Source of the DNA: Clostridiales bacterium
GTDB taxonomy: Bacteria; Bacillota; Clostridia; Lachnospirales; Lachnospiraceae
Assembly (NCBI GenBank): GCA_020859985.1
Contig: JAJBVD010000034.1
Span: 124,001 to 188,000 of the forward strand
Length of the DNA stretch: 64,000 bases
Direction of reading: 5' to 3'
Below are positions 45,005 to 53,752 of this stretch, in pieces; within the stretch, counting starts at the first letter, position 1; every line of letters begins with the position of its first letter. Made by a program: the position numbers and the translations under genes. The notes beneath the pieces are model-generated. The model searched no databases and was not told the origin of the DNA. It was given only the letters and a program-made list of their open reading frames with translations.

Positions 45005-45477
45005 TGTTATACCTCGTATCTTTGCTTTATTCCGTTTTTTCTTGCTGATTATTTTATTTCCATGTAATAATAAAACACATGAACACAAGGCTTATATATT
45101 TTATATTTTCGATCATATCTGCGAGAACTCGTATTATTCTTCACCTTTTTATCAATTCCAGATCCAGAATTAGGTGCTCGGTGAAATGTCAGTTTTTCTC
45201 AGTGCTTTTGGCCTTACCCCGGCAGGATTTTCGGCTATATACTGTCTGCCTACAAGGCTGAGCATCTATATATATAGCTCAGCAGAGGAAATCAGCAATG
45301 CTGATTTCTCAGTTTACACTACCGAAACCCCATAAGCCCTGTAACAACACGGCCTAAGGCCACTTCCCTACCTCCTTTTCACGGAGAAGCCAAAATTATA
45401 GTTGTTTTAATGCTATAGCACTGAAATATATTATTATTAGCTATCCCCTATTTATTTCACTTATTACTGACTTGATA
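45005..45477. other. 470-base gap inside the operon with hairpins
   Basis: It holds GCTGAGC/GCTCAGC around an AT run (about 45259-45285) and GAAATCAGCA/TGCTGATTTC (about 45290-45310), back to back. No gene is supported. It could contain an internal terminator or a processed leader, or it may be the scar of a deleted gene. Confidence 0.5.
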
Positions 45478-46443
45478 TCATACGTTTCTTTTCCCAAACA
45501 TTCTGTAAATCCTCAAATAATTTACTTTTCCAAAGTACGTTAGCGCGGCTGCCATTCTATTCTTTTTTCTTACATTTGAATTTTTTACTATCTGAGTTCT
45601 ATGCTCTTTTATCCAATTCCAAAGCATGTCAGAAATGTCAGAGTCACTCTCTTCTACAACCTCTAACACCTGTGAATAACAGCTAAATTTTCTGGAGTAT
45701 ACTGATGATACGATTTCAGGACATTTTTTTTCAACAAAATCCTCAATTCCATCAATTGCTTCAAGAAGATCGGCGTAACTCCTCGAGAAGATATCCGAAT
45801 GACTAATACTTCCTGGGTGATGCATATAATAATATAATTCTCTCTGCCCATAGGCTATTATTTCTGCCTCATAAAGCACCTTATAAATTGTCATGAGATC
45901 TTCATGATACTTACCAATTGGGAACTGTAACAATTCTGCAAACTTCATACTGTATAATTTCCCACTCGCACTATTTGTAAATTCAATCTGATAAAGCATT
46001 TTTTCTATACTTTGAACATTAGAATAAACAAACTCCTCTTTTTTTTCGTCTTCTGATTCAGGGACGTCAATGCAGTCTTTTAATCTGCAAATACTTATGT
46101 CTGCCTTGTATTTTTTTATCAATCCATAAAGGTATTCCACGTATTCTTTATGAATCACATCATCACTATCCACATATGTTATATACGCGCCTTTAGCTTC
46201 ATTGGTTCCCACATTACGTGCATCAGATAAACCACCATTTTCCTTATGAATAACCTTTATTCTAGAATCTTTTCTTGCCCATTTATCGCACATAGCTGGG
46301 CAATTATCTTTTGAACCATCGTCAACAAGAATAATCTCAATATTGTGATAGCTTTGATCAATTATGCTTTTTACACACACATCTAAATAATTTTCAACAC
46401 CATACACTGGTACAATAATACTCACTAATTCTTTAGCTTTCAT
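45478..46443 (-). CDS. Family 2 glycosyltransferase
   Basis: A 321-residue GT-A enzyme. Seen: VSIIVPVYGVENYLDVCVKS, IEIILVDDGSKDNCPAMCD, KENGGLSDARNVG, and the DxD at YVDSDDVIHKEYVE. It adds one sugar to the lipid-linked repeat unit; donor and linkage are not predictable. The stop of the GT8 gene lies 6 bases upstream, so they are coupled. The C-terminal third is AT-rich and poorly conserved. Confidence 0.92.
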   Translation of the reverse strand: MKAKELVSIIVPVYGVENYLDVCVKSIIDQSYHNIEIILVDDGSKDNCPAMCDKWARKDSRIKVIHKENGGLSDARNVGTNEAKGAYITYVDSDDVIHKEYVEYLYGLIKKYKADISICRLKDCIDVPESEDEKKEEFVYSNVQSIEKMLYQIEFTNSASGKLYSMKFAELLQFPIGKYHEDLMTIYKVLYEAEIIAYGQRELYYYMHHPGSISHSDIFSRSYADLLEAIDGIEDFVEKKCPEIVSSVYSRKFSCYSQVLEVVEESDSDISDMLWNWIKEHRTQIVKNSNVRKKNRMAAALTYFGKVNYLRIYRMFGKRNV

Positions 46444-46449
46444 TTCTTG

Positions 46450-47436
46450 TTACTTTGCCTTCCTTGCTATAACCCATGGTTTAATTTCAGAATATATAAA
46501 TCCTAAAACTCTATACGACAATTTTTGGGGTAAAATTTGTATCATACCAATTATCTTTGATTCTCTCGAAGTAAATTTCATTACACCCAGCTTTCTATTC
46601 TTCCAAGGGCTCAAATCAAAATACTTCTTCCACTCTCCAGCAAAAGGGTGGTCGGTATTGCTAAACCAAGGCCTTACTACTTTCATGCTTGTCGTATAGT
46701 GAATGATTACTGGATTTTCTAATGCTTTCCTAATCTCTGCTTCGGTATAATAATTCGTTGGATTTTTCAGGGTCTGAATCTCCTGATATGAATAAGCTGC
46801 AACAATTGTCATTACATCAAATTTTGGATTAAGATAGTCAATCTTGTCATGGAACATACCATTCAACAGATCCTGATCGGCGTAATTGATTAGTCTCTCG
46901 TATTTCTCCATATACTTTTGGATAGCATCACTTACGTTAATTTTTCGCAGTTCTTTCAAATCAATTAAAAGAACTCCCGCATTTATATACGCATTCTGAC
47001 CGTCTAAACCAATATTCTTTTTATATAAGCTCCCAATAAAATCCTTAATGCCGTAGAATATATGATTTCCATCAAACCTTTTATTATCTAATTCCTTGAT
47101 ACTTCCCAGAACAATCGTGTCACAGTCCATGTAAAGAACCCTATCCATGTCCTCCGGCAGAAGTTGTCCAGAATACAGGCGGGTAAAAGCACTCACGGGC
47201 CATCGTGCACTTACCAGAGACTGCGGTACATTCAGCTTTGGTACGTCGATGATAATCACTTCTCGGTTATATTTTTCTCCAATATCCCTCAACTTTGATT
47301 TGCATTCATCAGTAATATTTTCTCCAAGAAGATATACTTTCAATTCTTCTATTTCCTTGTTGTTTTCAAACAGGGAAATTGTGGAAATTCCCATCAGCCA
47401 CACATAATTATTATCACATGTATAAAGTACATTCAT
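46450..47436 (-). CDS. Family 8 glycosyltransferase
   Basis: A 328-residue retaining GT-A enzyme of the LgtC/GspA type. Seen: NVLYTCDNNYVWLMGISTIS, the metal-binding RVLYMDCDTIVLGS, and the C-terminal acceptor-site pattern INYADQDLLNGMF and IIHYTTSMKVVRPW. It probably transfers alpha-galactose or alpha-glucose. It is 14 bases after the rfbC stop. Confidence 0.92.
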   Translation of the reverse strand: MNVLYTCDNNYVWLMGISTISLFENNKEIEELKVYLLGENITDECKSKLRDIGEKYNREVIIIDVPKLNVPQSLVSARWPVSAFTRLYSGQLLPEDMDRVLYMDCDTIVLGSIKELDNKRFDGNHIFYGIKDFIGSLYKKNIGLDGQNAYINAGVLLIDLKELRKINVSDAIQKYMEKYERLINYADQDLLNGMFHDKIDYLNPKFDVMTIVAAYSYQEIQTLKNPTNYYTEAEIRKALENPVIIHYTTSMKVVRPWFSNTDHPFAGEWKKYFDLSPWKNRKLGVMKFTSRESKIIGMIQILPQKLSYRVLGFIYSEIKPWVIARKAK

Positions 47437-47450
47437 CTCTATTAATCTCC

Positions 47451-47996
47451 TTAAAGAAATGGTGGATAACGACTATCTTTCTCTGCGAGTATTGGTGCGC
47501 CTTCCATTTCTGGCCATTGAATTCCAATAGTAGGATCATTCCACATTACACCAGTAACGTGGTCTTCCGGATGATAAAAGTCTGTTGCCATAAAGCAAAT
47601 ATCTGCATAGTTGGTTAACGTTAAGAATCCATGAGCAACACCTGCAGGTAGATATAACTGCTTTTTGTTTTCGTCAGTCAACTTGATACCTGTCCACCCC
47701 CCATAAGTTGGGCTGTTCTTTCTCAAATCAACTGCGACATCAAATATAGCGCCAAATAAACAACGAACTAATTTCCCTTGTGGATGTTCAAGCTGAATAT
47801 CCACACCACGTATTACATTCTTCCTACTTCGGCTCTGATTCTCTTGGACAAAATCCACGTCGATTCCAATTTCTCTAAACATTTTCTTGTTATATAATAG
47901 AACTGTGTCTGTTTGTAAATTCAAAAATATCGCAGGCTCAATAGCAAATACTCCTTCAATATTTGTTGGAATTGCCTTAATCCTATTATCCATCAT
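47451..47996 (-). CDS. rfbC: dTDP-4-dehydrorhamnose 3,5-epimerase family protein
   Basis: A 181-residue RmlC-type cupin. Seen: NIEGVFAIEPAIF, NVIRGVDIQLEHPQGKLVR (the RGLHxQ motif appears as RGVDIQ, so the catalytic His is replaced by Asp), FDVAVDLRKNSPTYGGW, and LYLPAGVAHGFLTL. The change at the RGLHxQ histidine could alter or abolish epimerase activity. The start at 47996 has AAGGA; earlier in-frame starts lie over the rmlB stump. No rmlA or rmlD is present in the window. Confidence 0.82.
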   Translation of the reverse strand: MMDNRIKAIPTNIEGVFAIEPAIFLNLQTDTVLLYNKKMFREIGIDVDFVQENQSRSRKNVIRGVDIQLEHPQGKLVRCLFGAIFDVAVDLRKNSPTYGGWTGIKLTDENKKQLYLPAGVAHGFLTLTNYADICFMATDFYHPEDHVTGVMWNDPTIGIQWPEMEGAPILAEKDSRYPPFL

Positions 47997-48107
47997 ATAT
48001 TTCCTTATATTTTTCATAATAATGGTAATTCTGATATATACCGAAAGAGATGGTTTGCCACCACTCCTTTTTATCAAGATACCACTGAATAGTCTTCTTA
48101 ATTCTCC
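47986..48107 (-). pseudogene. dTDP-glucose 4,6-dehydratase (rmlB) 3' stump
   Basis: In the frame overlapping the rfbC start, the strand encodes RIKKTIQWYLDKKEWWQTIS and then a Tyr/His-rich end and stop. That is the C-terminal 40 residues of RmlB (family pattern GIxxTIxWYLxNxxWW). The remaining 300 codons are missing; the sequence upstream is unrelated. Confidence 0.75.
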
Positions 48108-48392
48108 AAATCTGTACCTAACATATACCATATATCCTGCAGGTATTTTTAAACCAGCATTTCATTATATTTTTCATTAATGAATACAATTCATTATTTC
48201 ACGGCTTAGCCCATTTCAATGCATACTTTTTGCTTCACAAAACTCGAATAAACCTAAATAATCTTGCATTTTTCTACGCCTATCAAATCAAAAACTATCT
48301 TTGAGAGGCCAAGATATTTTGCAAAACAAATAATCTTAGAGCCTACTCCATATCAATCCCTTTCCTGTAACAACTACTATTCATAGCCTCTT
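48108..48392. other. Junction between the AT-rich and GC-richer operon parts
   Basis: About 285 bases without a gene. To the left (35.8-48.1 kb) genes are AT-rich and strain-specific in type; to the right (48.4-53 kb) the heptose genes have clearly higher GC. The rmlB stump lies at this edge. Confidence 0.5.
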
Positions 48393-48965
48393 TTATTTCA
48401 TGCTTTCCCCCAGCACCCTCATCATCATGTGATCAAAAATCATATGAACATCTTCCGCCACCTGCATATCATCAATGTTGACATGCATCTTATAATCAGC
48501 CAACTCCATCAATCGCCCTCCGGAATATCCGGTGATTCCGATCACCTGCGTTCCTGTCTCTTTTGCGTATTCGACAGCCCGAACCACATTTTCCGAATTT
48601 CCACTGCCGGAAATCCCTATAACCAGATCTTCCGGTTTTAGCTTCCCGCGAAGCTGATATACAAAAATATCGTCATAACTCATATCATTCGCAATGGCCA
48701 TGACGATGGGGGTGTTGTCGCAAAGGCATTCGAACAGAAACTTTTTCCCTTCCAGTTCTTCCGTTGCTCCTTTTGCAAAGTCGCAGACCATATGGCTGGC
48801 CGTTGCTGCACTGCCGCCATTTCCCATTGTATAGATTGTCCCGCCCCGGTTGCGTGCTTCCAAAATCGCATTGATTGCCTGATTCAGTTCTTCCAGATCC
48901 AGATTCTGTATCGTCCGAATCTCGGTCTCAAAATAGGTTTTCATTGCCGGTTTGAAATCGACCAT
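48393..48965 (-). CDS. gmhA: D-sedoheptulose-7-phosphate isomerase
   Basis: A 190-residue SIS-domain enzyme: first step of the heptose route, sedoheptulose-7-P to D-glycero-D-manno-heptose-7-P. Seen: YTMGNGGSAATASHMVCDFAK, ISGSGNSENVVRAVEYAKE and AEDVHMIFDHMMMRVL, with the conserved metal-site histidine and glutamate-like residues. Length is normal. It is in the operon with hddA, gmhB and hddC. Confidence 0.93.
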   Translation of the reverse strand: MVDFKPAMKTYFETEIRTIQNLDLEELNQAINAILEARNRGGTIYTMGNGGSAATASHMVCDFAKGATEELEGKKFLFECLCDNTPIVMAIANDMSYDDIFVYQLRGKLKPEDLVIGISGSGNSENVVRAVEYAKETGTQVIGITGYSGGRLMELADYKMHVNIDDMQVAEDVHMIFDHMMMRVLGESMK

Positions 48966-49031
48966 AGTCCCTAAATCTCCTTTATTTCAATAGCCTTTGC
49001 CTCTGCTATTGTTTTTCAGTCTTTATTCCTT

Positions 49032-50003
49032 TTAATATCTCCTGCTCTTCTCCCAATTCCAGGCATCAGCAAGGATCGTTTCAATCTCACTGTTTACCGG
49101 ATTCCAGCCCAGCAGCTGTTTCGCTTTCTCATTTGAAGCTACCAGCACAGCCGGATCGCCCTCTCTCCGGCCCGCGATTTCATAGGGAACTTTCTCGCCG
49201 GTTACCTTCTGAAGTGCCTGAATCATTTCGAGGACGGTAAAGCCCTGACTGCTTCCGAGGTTAAAATCCTCCGATTTATCATTCTCCATGATATATTTCA
49301 TACCAAGATAGTGAGCTTCCGCAAGATCAAGGACATGGATAAAGTCCCGAATGCAGCTTCCGTCTCTAGTATCGTAATCATTTCCAAAGACCTTGAACGG
49401 TTTCCCGTCTCTGGCCGCTTTGATCATAACCGGGATCAAGTGTGTCTCCGGATTGTGTGCCTCGCCAATCATCCCATCTCTGGAATCTCCTGCTGCACAA
49501 AAATAGCGGAAAGCGCAGTATCGCAATCCGTATGCCCGTTCGTAATCCTGAAGCAGCTTTTCTCCAATGAGCTTCGTCGTCCCATACGGATTGATCGGTT
49601 CCTGCGGATGTGCTTCATCCATCGGCACATACTGCGGATTACCAAAAGTAGCTGCTGAAGAGGAAAATACAAAATATTTGATTCCATGCGCCACGCAGGC
49701 ATCCAATAACGTTTGCACATTTGTCACATTGTTGTGATAATAACGGGCCGGACGGATAACGGAATCCGGCACGGAAGCGAATGCTGCAAAGTGAATAACC
49801 GCATCAAAGCTCTCTTCCGTCATGAGCCGGTCGAGGAGTTCCCTGTCGCCAAAGCTTCCCCGAACAAACCTTCCTGCCACCACAGCTTCTTCGTGTCCGT
49901 CGCTCAAGTCATCCAGCACCACTGTACTGATGCCTTTTCCCGATAAATAACGGTTCGTATGACTGCCAATATATCCGGCACCGCCTGTGATTAAGACTTT
50001 CAT
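49032..50003 (-). CDS. galE: UDP-glucose 4-epimerase
   Basis: A 323-residue short-chain dehydrogenase/epimerase: MKVLITGGAGYIGSHTNRYL (NAD-binding GxxGxxG), FSSSAATFGNPQYVP, catalytic-type NPYGTTKLIGEKLL (YxxxK), and CAFRYFCAAG. It supplies UDP-galactose for the glycan. The start at 50003 is the conserved one; a start at 50030 only adds nine unconserved residues. Confidence 0.92.
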   Translation of the reverse strand: MKVLITGGAGYIGSHTNRYLSGKGISTVVLDDLSDGHEEAVVAGRFVRGSFGDRELLDRLMTEESFDAVIHFAAFASVPDSVIRPARYYHNNVTNVQTLLDACVAHGIKYFVFSSSAATFGNPQYVPMDEAHPQEPINPYGTTKLIGEKLLQDYERAYGLRYCAFRYFCAAGDSRDGMIGEAHNPETHLIPVMIKAARDGKPFKVFGNDYDTRDGSCIRDFIHVLDLAEAHYLGMKYIMENDKSEDFNLGSSQGFTVLEMIQALQKVTGEKVPYEIAGRREGDPAVLVASNEKAKQLLGWNPVNSEIETILADAWNWEKSRRY

Positions 50004-50042
50004 CGTCTGTCGTCTCCCGTTTCTATACAAAAATCATTTTGA

Positions 50043-50612
50043 TTAAATGCTGTTTGTCGGAGAAATACCTTCTTTTGGTAAAATACCTTTTCCGAGAATT
50101 TTCTCTGCTGCTTCCTCTAAGCAAGTCGTCCGAATTGTTCTGACTCCGTAATTCTGTCCGGCCTGTACATCGCTCTCACTGTCTCCCACCATCCATGATG
50201 TTTCCTTATCAATTCGGAAATCGCGTTCTGCCCGCAAAAATAATCCAATGTCAGGCTTGCGGCAGTGGCATTCCCCCGCATTATGCGGGCAGACATAGAT
50301 CCCATCGATGTGCGCTCCGATTTTATTCAGGTTTTTGCACATCTGTCGATGTATCTTTTCTACCGCTTCCACTGTCATCATTCCGCGGGCGATTCCCCTC
50401 TGATTCGTCACGATCAGAACCAGATACCCGGCTTTGTTAAGTTTATGAATTGCTTCAGGAACACCCGGCAGGAATTCAAATTCTTCCCACTTCGTTATGT
50501 ACTGATGCGGCGGAGCCTGCCTGTTGATCAGTCCGTCTCGGTCAAGAAAGACTGCTTTATTCCCATAACGGTTTTCGCTGTTCCGCAAAGCAGTATGCCC
50601 TTCCCTATCCAT
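50043..50612 (-). CDS. gmhB: D-glycero-D-manno-heptose 1,7-bisphosphate phosphatase
   Basis: A 189-residue HAD phosphatase. Seen: KAVFLDRDGLINR (nucleophile Asp), VIVTNQ-type LIVTNQRGIARGMM, the zinc-binding loop CPHNAGECHCRKP (Cys-x-His...Cys-x-Cys), and MVGDSESDVQAG. It removes the 7-phosphate before nucleotide activation. Overlaps hddA by 8 bases. Confidence 0.93.
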   Translation of the reverse strand: MDREGHTALRNSENRYGNKAVFLDRDGLINRQAPPHQYITKWEEFEFLPGVPEAIHKLNKAGYLVLIVTNQRGIARGMMTVEAVEKIHRQMCKNLNKIGAHIDGIYVCPHNAGECHCRKPDIGLFLRAERDFRIDKETSWMVGDSESDVQAGQNYGVRTIRTTCLEEAAEKILGKGILPKEGISPTNSI

Positions 50613-51573
50613 TGAAAATCACCCTTGTCCCAGACAATGAGACATGGAATTCCACACGTCTTAAACCAATCGCTTTTTCCAATGCTTCCTGATTTTGTTC
50701 ATCACAATAAAACAACAAAAAGCCGCCGCCGCCGGCTCCCAGAAGCTTTCCCCCTTTCGCTCCGGCGTCCATTGCTGCCTGATAGTATTGACTGATTTGG
50801 TCATTGGTGATTGTTGAAGCCAGAGATTGTTTGTATATCCAGCCCTGGTGAAGCGTACTTGCAAAAGACTCGCCAAATCCTTCGCTGATCAAGTCGTGAT
50901 GCATTTTTTCAGCCTGATGCTTCATCTCATCCAGAACCTCCAGCCGCGACGCTGTATTCTTTTTTTGCTCCTGAAGTACCGAGTCCGCACTGCGTGTCAT
51001 CCCGGTGTAGAAAAGAACAAGCTTCTGCCGCATTTTCCTCGCATTTGTGTCGTCAAGAAAAATGCGTTCCTGTAAAACACTTTCATCCTTGTGGAACTCA
51101 AAATAATTCATTCCACCGTAGGCGGCAGCAAACTGATCCTGTTTTCCAATGGGATGCTTCAGGACATTGATTTCAATCTCGCAGGCCTTTTCGGCCAGTT
51201 CATGAGCAGACACCCGTTCTCCCACATGGCTGTACAAAGCATTTAAAAGTCCAACCGTAAAAGTACTCGACGACCCCAGACCGGTCCCGGATGGAATGTC
51301 AGCAATGGAGGTGATTTCGATTCCACCATGGATTCCCACCATCTGAAGGCATTCCCGCACCAATTCATGATTCAGCTCCTGTACCTCGTCCACGATCTCC
51401 GTATTCGAATAGCTGACGCGTATCTTGTTATCAAATTTCGGATTCACCGTTATGTAAATATACTTGTTGATGCCGGCACTCACGACAGCACCGCCATTTA
51501 CCCGATAATAGTCCGGCAGATCCGTGCCACCGCCCGCGAAGCTAATCCGTAAGGGTGTCTTTGTAATAATCAT
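50605..51573 (-). CDS. hddA: D-glycero-alpha-D-manno-heptose-7-phosphate 1-kinase
   Basis: A 322-residue GHMP kinase. Seen: TPLRISFAGGGTDLPDYY, the ATP loop PSGTGLGSSSTFTVGLLNAL, and the C-terminal GKLLGAGGGGFLLFYC. It phosphorylates heptose-7-P at C1 on the GDP route. The start at 51573 overlaps the end of hddC by 32 bases. Confidence 0.93.
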   Translation of the reverse strand: MIITKTPLRISFAGGGTDLPDYYRVNGGAVVSAGINKYIYITVNPKFDNKIRVSYSNTEIVDEVQELNHELVRECLQMVGIHGGIEITSIADIPSGTGLGSSSTFTVGLLNALYSHVGERVSAHELAEKACEIEINVLKHPIGKQDQFAAAYGGMNYFEFHKDESVLQERIFLDDTNARKMRQKLVLFYTGMTRSADSVLQEQKKNTASRLEVLDEMKHQAEKMHHDLISEGFGESFASTLHQGWIYKQSLASTITNDQISQYYQAAMDAGAKGGKLLGAGGGGFLLFYCDEQNQEALEKAIGLRRVEFHVSLSGTRVIFNG

Positions 51574-52267
51574 AGTTCCATTCTCTCTTTGCTTTCTCGT
51601 AATTATCCATGGTTCCGATATCAATCAGATAATCTTCGGTTTCCCAGCCATACATCTTCCCGACCAGCTTTGGCAATACATCTTTTCCGAAATCACTAAA
51701 TTCTTCTTGGGGAAAATACTCGAAGATCTGTTGATTTGCCACATAAATACCTGCGTTTGCGAGATTGCATTTCGGTTGCTGCGGTTTTTCAACAAAATCG
51801 ATAATCCGGTCTTGTTCATCAAGTTCAGCAATTCCGCACTGTTCCGGATGATTCGTTCGAAATAAAGCCATCGTCAGGATTCCCTGCTTCTGCCGATGAA
51901 ACTCTATCAGCTTATGAAGATTCACATTGCAGAGGTTGTCTGCATAACAGATCAGAAAATCATCCTCCTTTGATGTAAATGCCTGATTAGCGCGAACTGT
52001 ACCGCCGCTGCCAAGCAATTCTTCCTCATAAAACTCTACAAAAGAAATCCCCTGATTTTCTTTGTTAAATGATTCGATATAAGTATGAACCTGATCCCGC
52101 AGATAATGAGTATTTACCAAAACCTCCGTGACTCCTGCTTCTTTCAGAAGCTTTGCCCACCAGTCGAGCATCGGGTGCCCGCCGACTTCTACCAGACATT
52201 TCGGTATCGTATCCGTAATTGGACGCAGACGACTTCCAAATCCCGCTGCCAAAAGATATGCTTTCAT
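51542..52267 (-). CDS. hddC: D-glycero-alpha-D-manno-heptose 1-phosphate guanylyltransferase
   Basis: A 241-residue sugar nucleotidyltransferase: YLLAAGFGSRLRPITDTIPK (GXGXRL..P..PK), EELLGSGGTVRANQAF, YADNLCNVNL (metal site) and FVEKPQQPKCNLANAGIYV. It makes GDP-heptose. It overlaps the sugar-transferase stop by ATGA, so the route is the first thing translated after the initiating enzyme. Confidence 0.9.
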   Translation of the reverse strand: MKAYLLAAGFGSRLRPITDTIPKCLVEVGGHPMLDWWAKLLKEAGVTEVLVNTHYLRDQVHTYIESFNKENQGISFVEFYEEELLGSGGTVRANQAFTSKEDDFLICYADNLCNVNLHKLIEFHRQKQGILTMALFRTNHPEQCGIAELDEQDRIIDFVEKPQQPKCNLANAGIYVANQQIFEYFPQEEFSDFGKDVLPKLVGKMYGWETEDYLIDIGTMDNYEKAKREWNYDYYKDTLTD

Positions 52268-53007
52268 CTTGCACCCTTTCTTTTCAAAACCAGTCCTATC
52301 GTTTTAAACAACAGCTGACAGTCATACACAAATCCCCTTTTATCTATGTAAGAGAGCTGCATCTGCTTCGCTTCTTCTGATAAAAATGGCACTTCTCCTC
52401 GGCCTTCCACCTGCCACACACCAGTGATTCCGCTCCGAACACTCAGGAGTTTTTCCCTGTCTGCACCATAGGCCTGTGCTTCCCGTTCAATGACCGGACG
52501 TGGACCGATAATGCTCATATCGCCCTTTAAAACAGAAATCAACTGCGGTAATTCGTCAATACTGGTAGCGCGAATGAATTTTCCCACCTTGGTAATACGG
52601 GGATCATCTTCCAGCTTTACACCCGATAAGTATTGTTCCCTTTGTTCTTCTGTAAACATGTCCAGCATGTTATCCGCGTTTACTTTCATACTGCGAAATT
52701 TATACATGATATATTCGCGGTCGTTGCGTCCTGCGCAATATCTCCTATGCAGAATCGGCCCGCCATCTTCCCTTTTAATCGCAACTGCCACCACTAAAAA
52801 AACAGGGGAGCACAGTATCAGACCAACCAGGCTTCCCACAACATCCACTGTTCTCTTTACGGCCAGATAAATGAGGCTCGGTTTCCGTGCTTTCTCCCCC
52901 GCAAATTCCATCGTTCCCACAGCTTCCGCTGCAGAAGCTGCCTCTGCTCTCGCTTTCATAATGTTTTCATCCTGCCAGTGCTCTTCTTTTTCATTCATAG
53001 ATTTCAA
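52264..53007 (-). CDS. Initiating sugar-phosphate transferase (WbaP/WcaJ type)
   Basis: A 247-residue bacterial sugar transferase that loads the first sugar phosphate on undecaprenyl phosphate. Seen: one membrane segment (AVKRTVDVVGSLVGLILCSP), the catalytic YKFRSMKVNAD, DDPRITKVGKFIRATSIDEL, GPRPVIEREA and SVRSGITGVWQVEGR. It is the first gene of the operon. The frame starts at TTG 53007 near AGAGGGA; ATG 52998 is the alternative. The first 40 residues are Ala/Glu-rich and unlike the family. Confidence 0.92.
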   Translation of the reverse strand: MKSMNEKEEHWQDENIMKARAEAASAAEAVGTMEFAGEKARKPSLIYLAVKRTVDVVGSLVGLILCSPVFLVVAVAIKREDGGPILHRRYCAGRNDREYIMYKFRSMKVNADNMLDMFTEEQREQYLSGVKLEDDPRITKVGKFIRATSIDELPQLISVLKGDMSIIGPRPVIEREAQAYGADREKLLSVRSGITGVWQVEGRGEVPFLSEEAKQMQLSYIDKRGFVYDCQLLFKTIGLVLKRKGAR

Positions 53008-53460
53008 TTTCTGTATCCCTCTTTATTTTTTCCCACTATATGGCGTTGTTCTTTTCTTGTTTTCAAAGCAGTTCCGTCTCGTCTTTTCTATCCACTTTCG
53101 CATTTTTCATACCTATTCATGCAAATACCCCCCCGCACCACATTTTGGGCTTGGAGAGGTCTTTCTTTCATTTATCCATTCGATTGTTTTTGCTGTTTGC
53201 TGCCGCCGCGGTGCAAACGCATCTCTTCTGCTCATTAGTCAGTTGCCGTTGACAGCACTTCCAACGTATAGCTTCGCCATCCCGCCCATGTTATGTCCTG
53301 CATCCGTTTGATGTAGGAAAGGAGGCTGCGTCTTATGCGTTTACACGATTGTATCTGGCGCGGCTCCCTTTGTTTATGCGCGGAAGGCATGCATTTTATG
53401 ACATCCGGAATTGTCCACGGCGGCGAAGCGTCACGCTTTCAATAGCCGGATTTTGTAAAG
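53008..53460 (-). other. Leader region of the polysaccharide operon
   Basis: About 450 bases between the operon's first gene and the putative inversion site. I see no minus-strand match to a -10/-35 pair here. Open frames on the other strand are unsupported. An antiterminator target could lie here. Confidence 0.45.
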
Positions 53461-53488
53461 TGGAACATAATGTAAACTTTATGTTCCA
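53461..53488. other. Putative recombinase crossover site, left
   Basis: A 28-base palindrome: TGGAACATAA, an 8-base centre, TTATGTTCCA. The length and layout match crossover sites of small serine recombinases. Its reverse complement matches the right site at 24 of 28 positions. Confidence 0.65.
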
Positions 53489-53496
53489 AAAAAGTG

Positions 53497-53525
53497 TTGC
53501 TTTTTCGGATGCGGTAGCGTATAAT
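53497..53525 (+). promoter_or_regulatory. Sigma-A promoter inside the putative invertible segment
   Basis: TTGCTT, exactly 17 bases, TATAAT. It points right, away from the polysaccharide operon. Inversion of the segment would turn it to face the operon. Confidence 0.75.
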
Positions 53526-53627
53526 GTGCAACTGAAATGATTATGTTTATTTGGCCTTCCAAATTGAACGAATTATTTGTTTTATAAGGAATATTTTCCG
53601 AATATTATTTAGAAATTAAAGAAAATA

Positions 53628-53677
53628 AGGTGCCATATGTCTTAATTATCAGTTATATGGCACCTGCTGATTTTTTT
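53628..53677 (+). terminator. Terminator inside the putative invertible segment
   Basis: An 11-pair perfect stem AGGTGCCATAT/ATATGGCACCT, then gctga and seven T residues. It lies 100 bases after the promoter on the same strand, so any transcript, in either orientation, meets it. On the other strand the tract cttattttc follows. Confidence 0.85.
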
Positions 53678-53752
53678 GCGGATTTTATTGGACGAGTTTG
53701 GCGGTTGCCATGCAGCGCAACTTATGTATTGGCAAACCGTTAATTTTTTAGC

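Noticed and set aside
53040-53311. Plus-strand frames upstream of the polysaccharide operon
   Set aside because: Overlapping frames rich in Phe, Ser and Cys with no start signals; typical of a non-coding leader.
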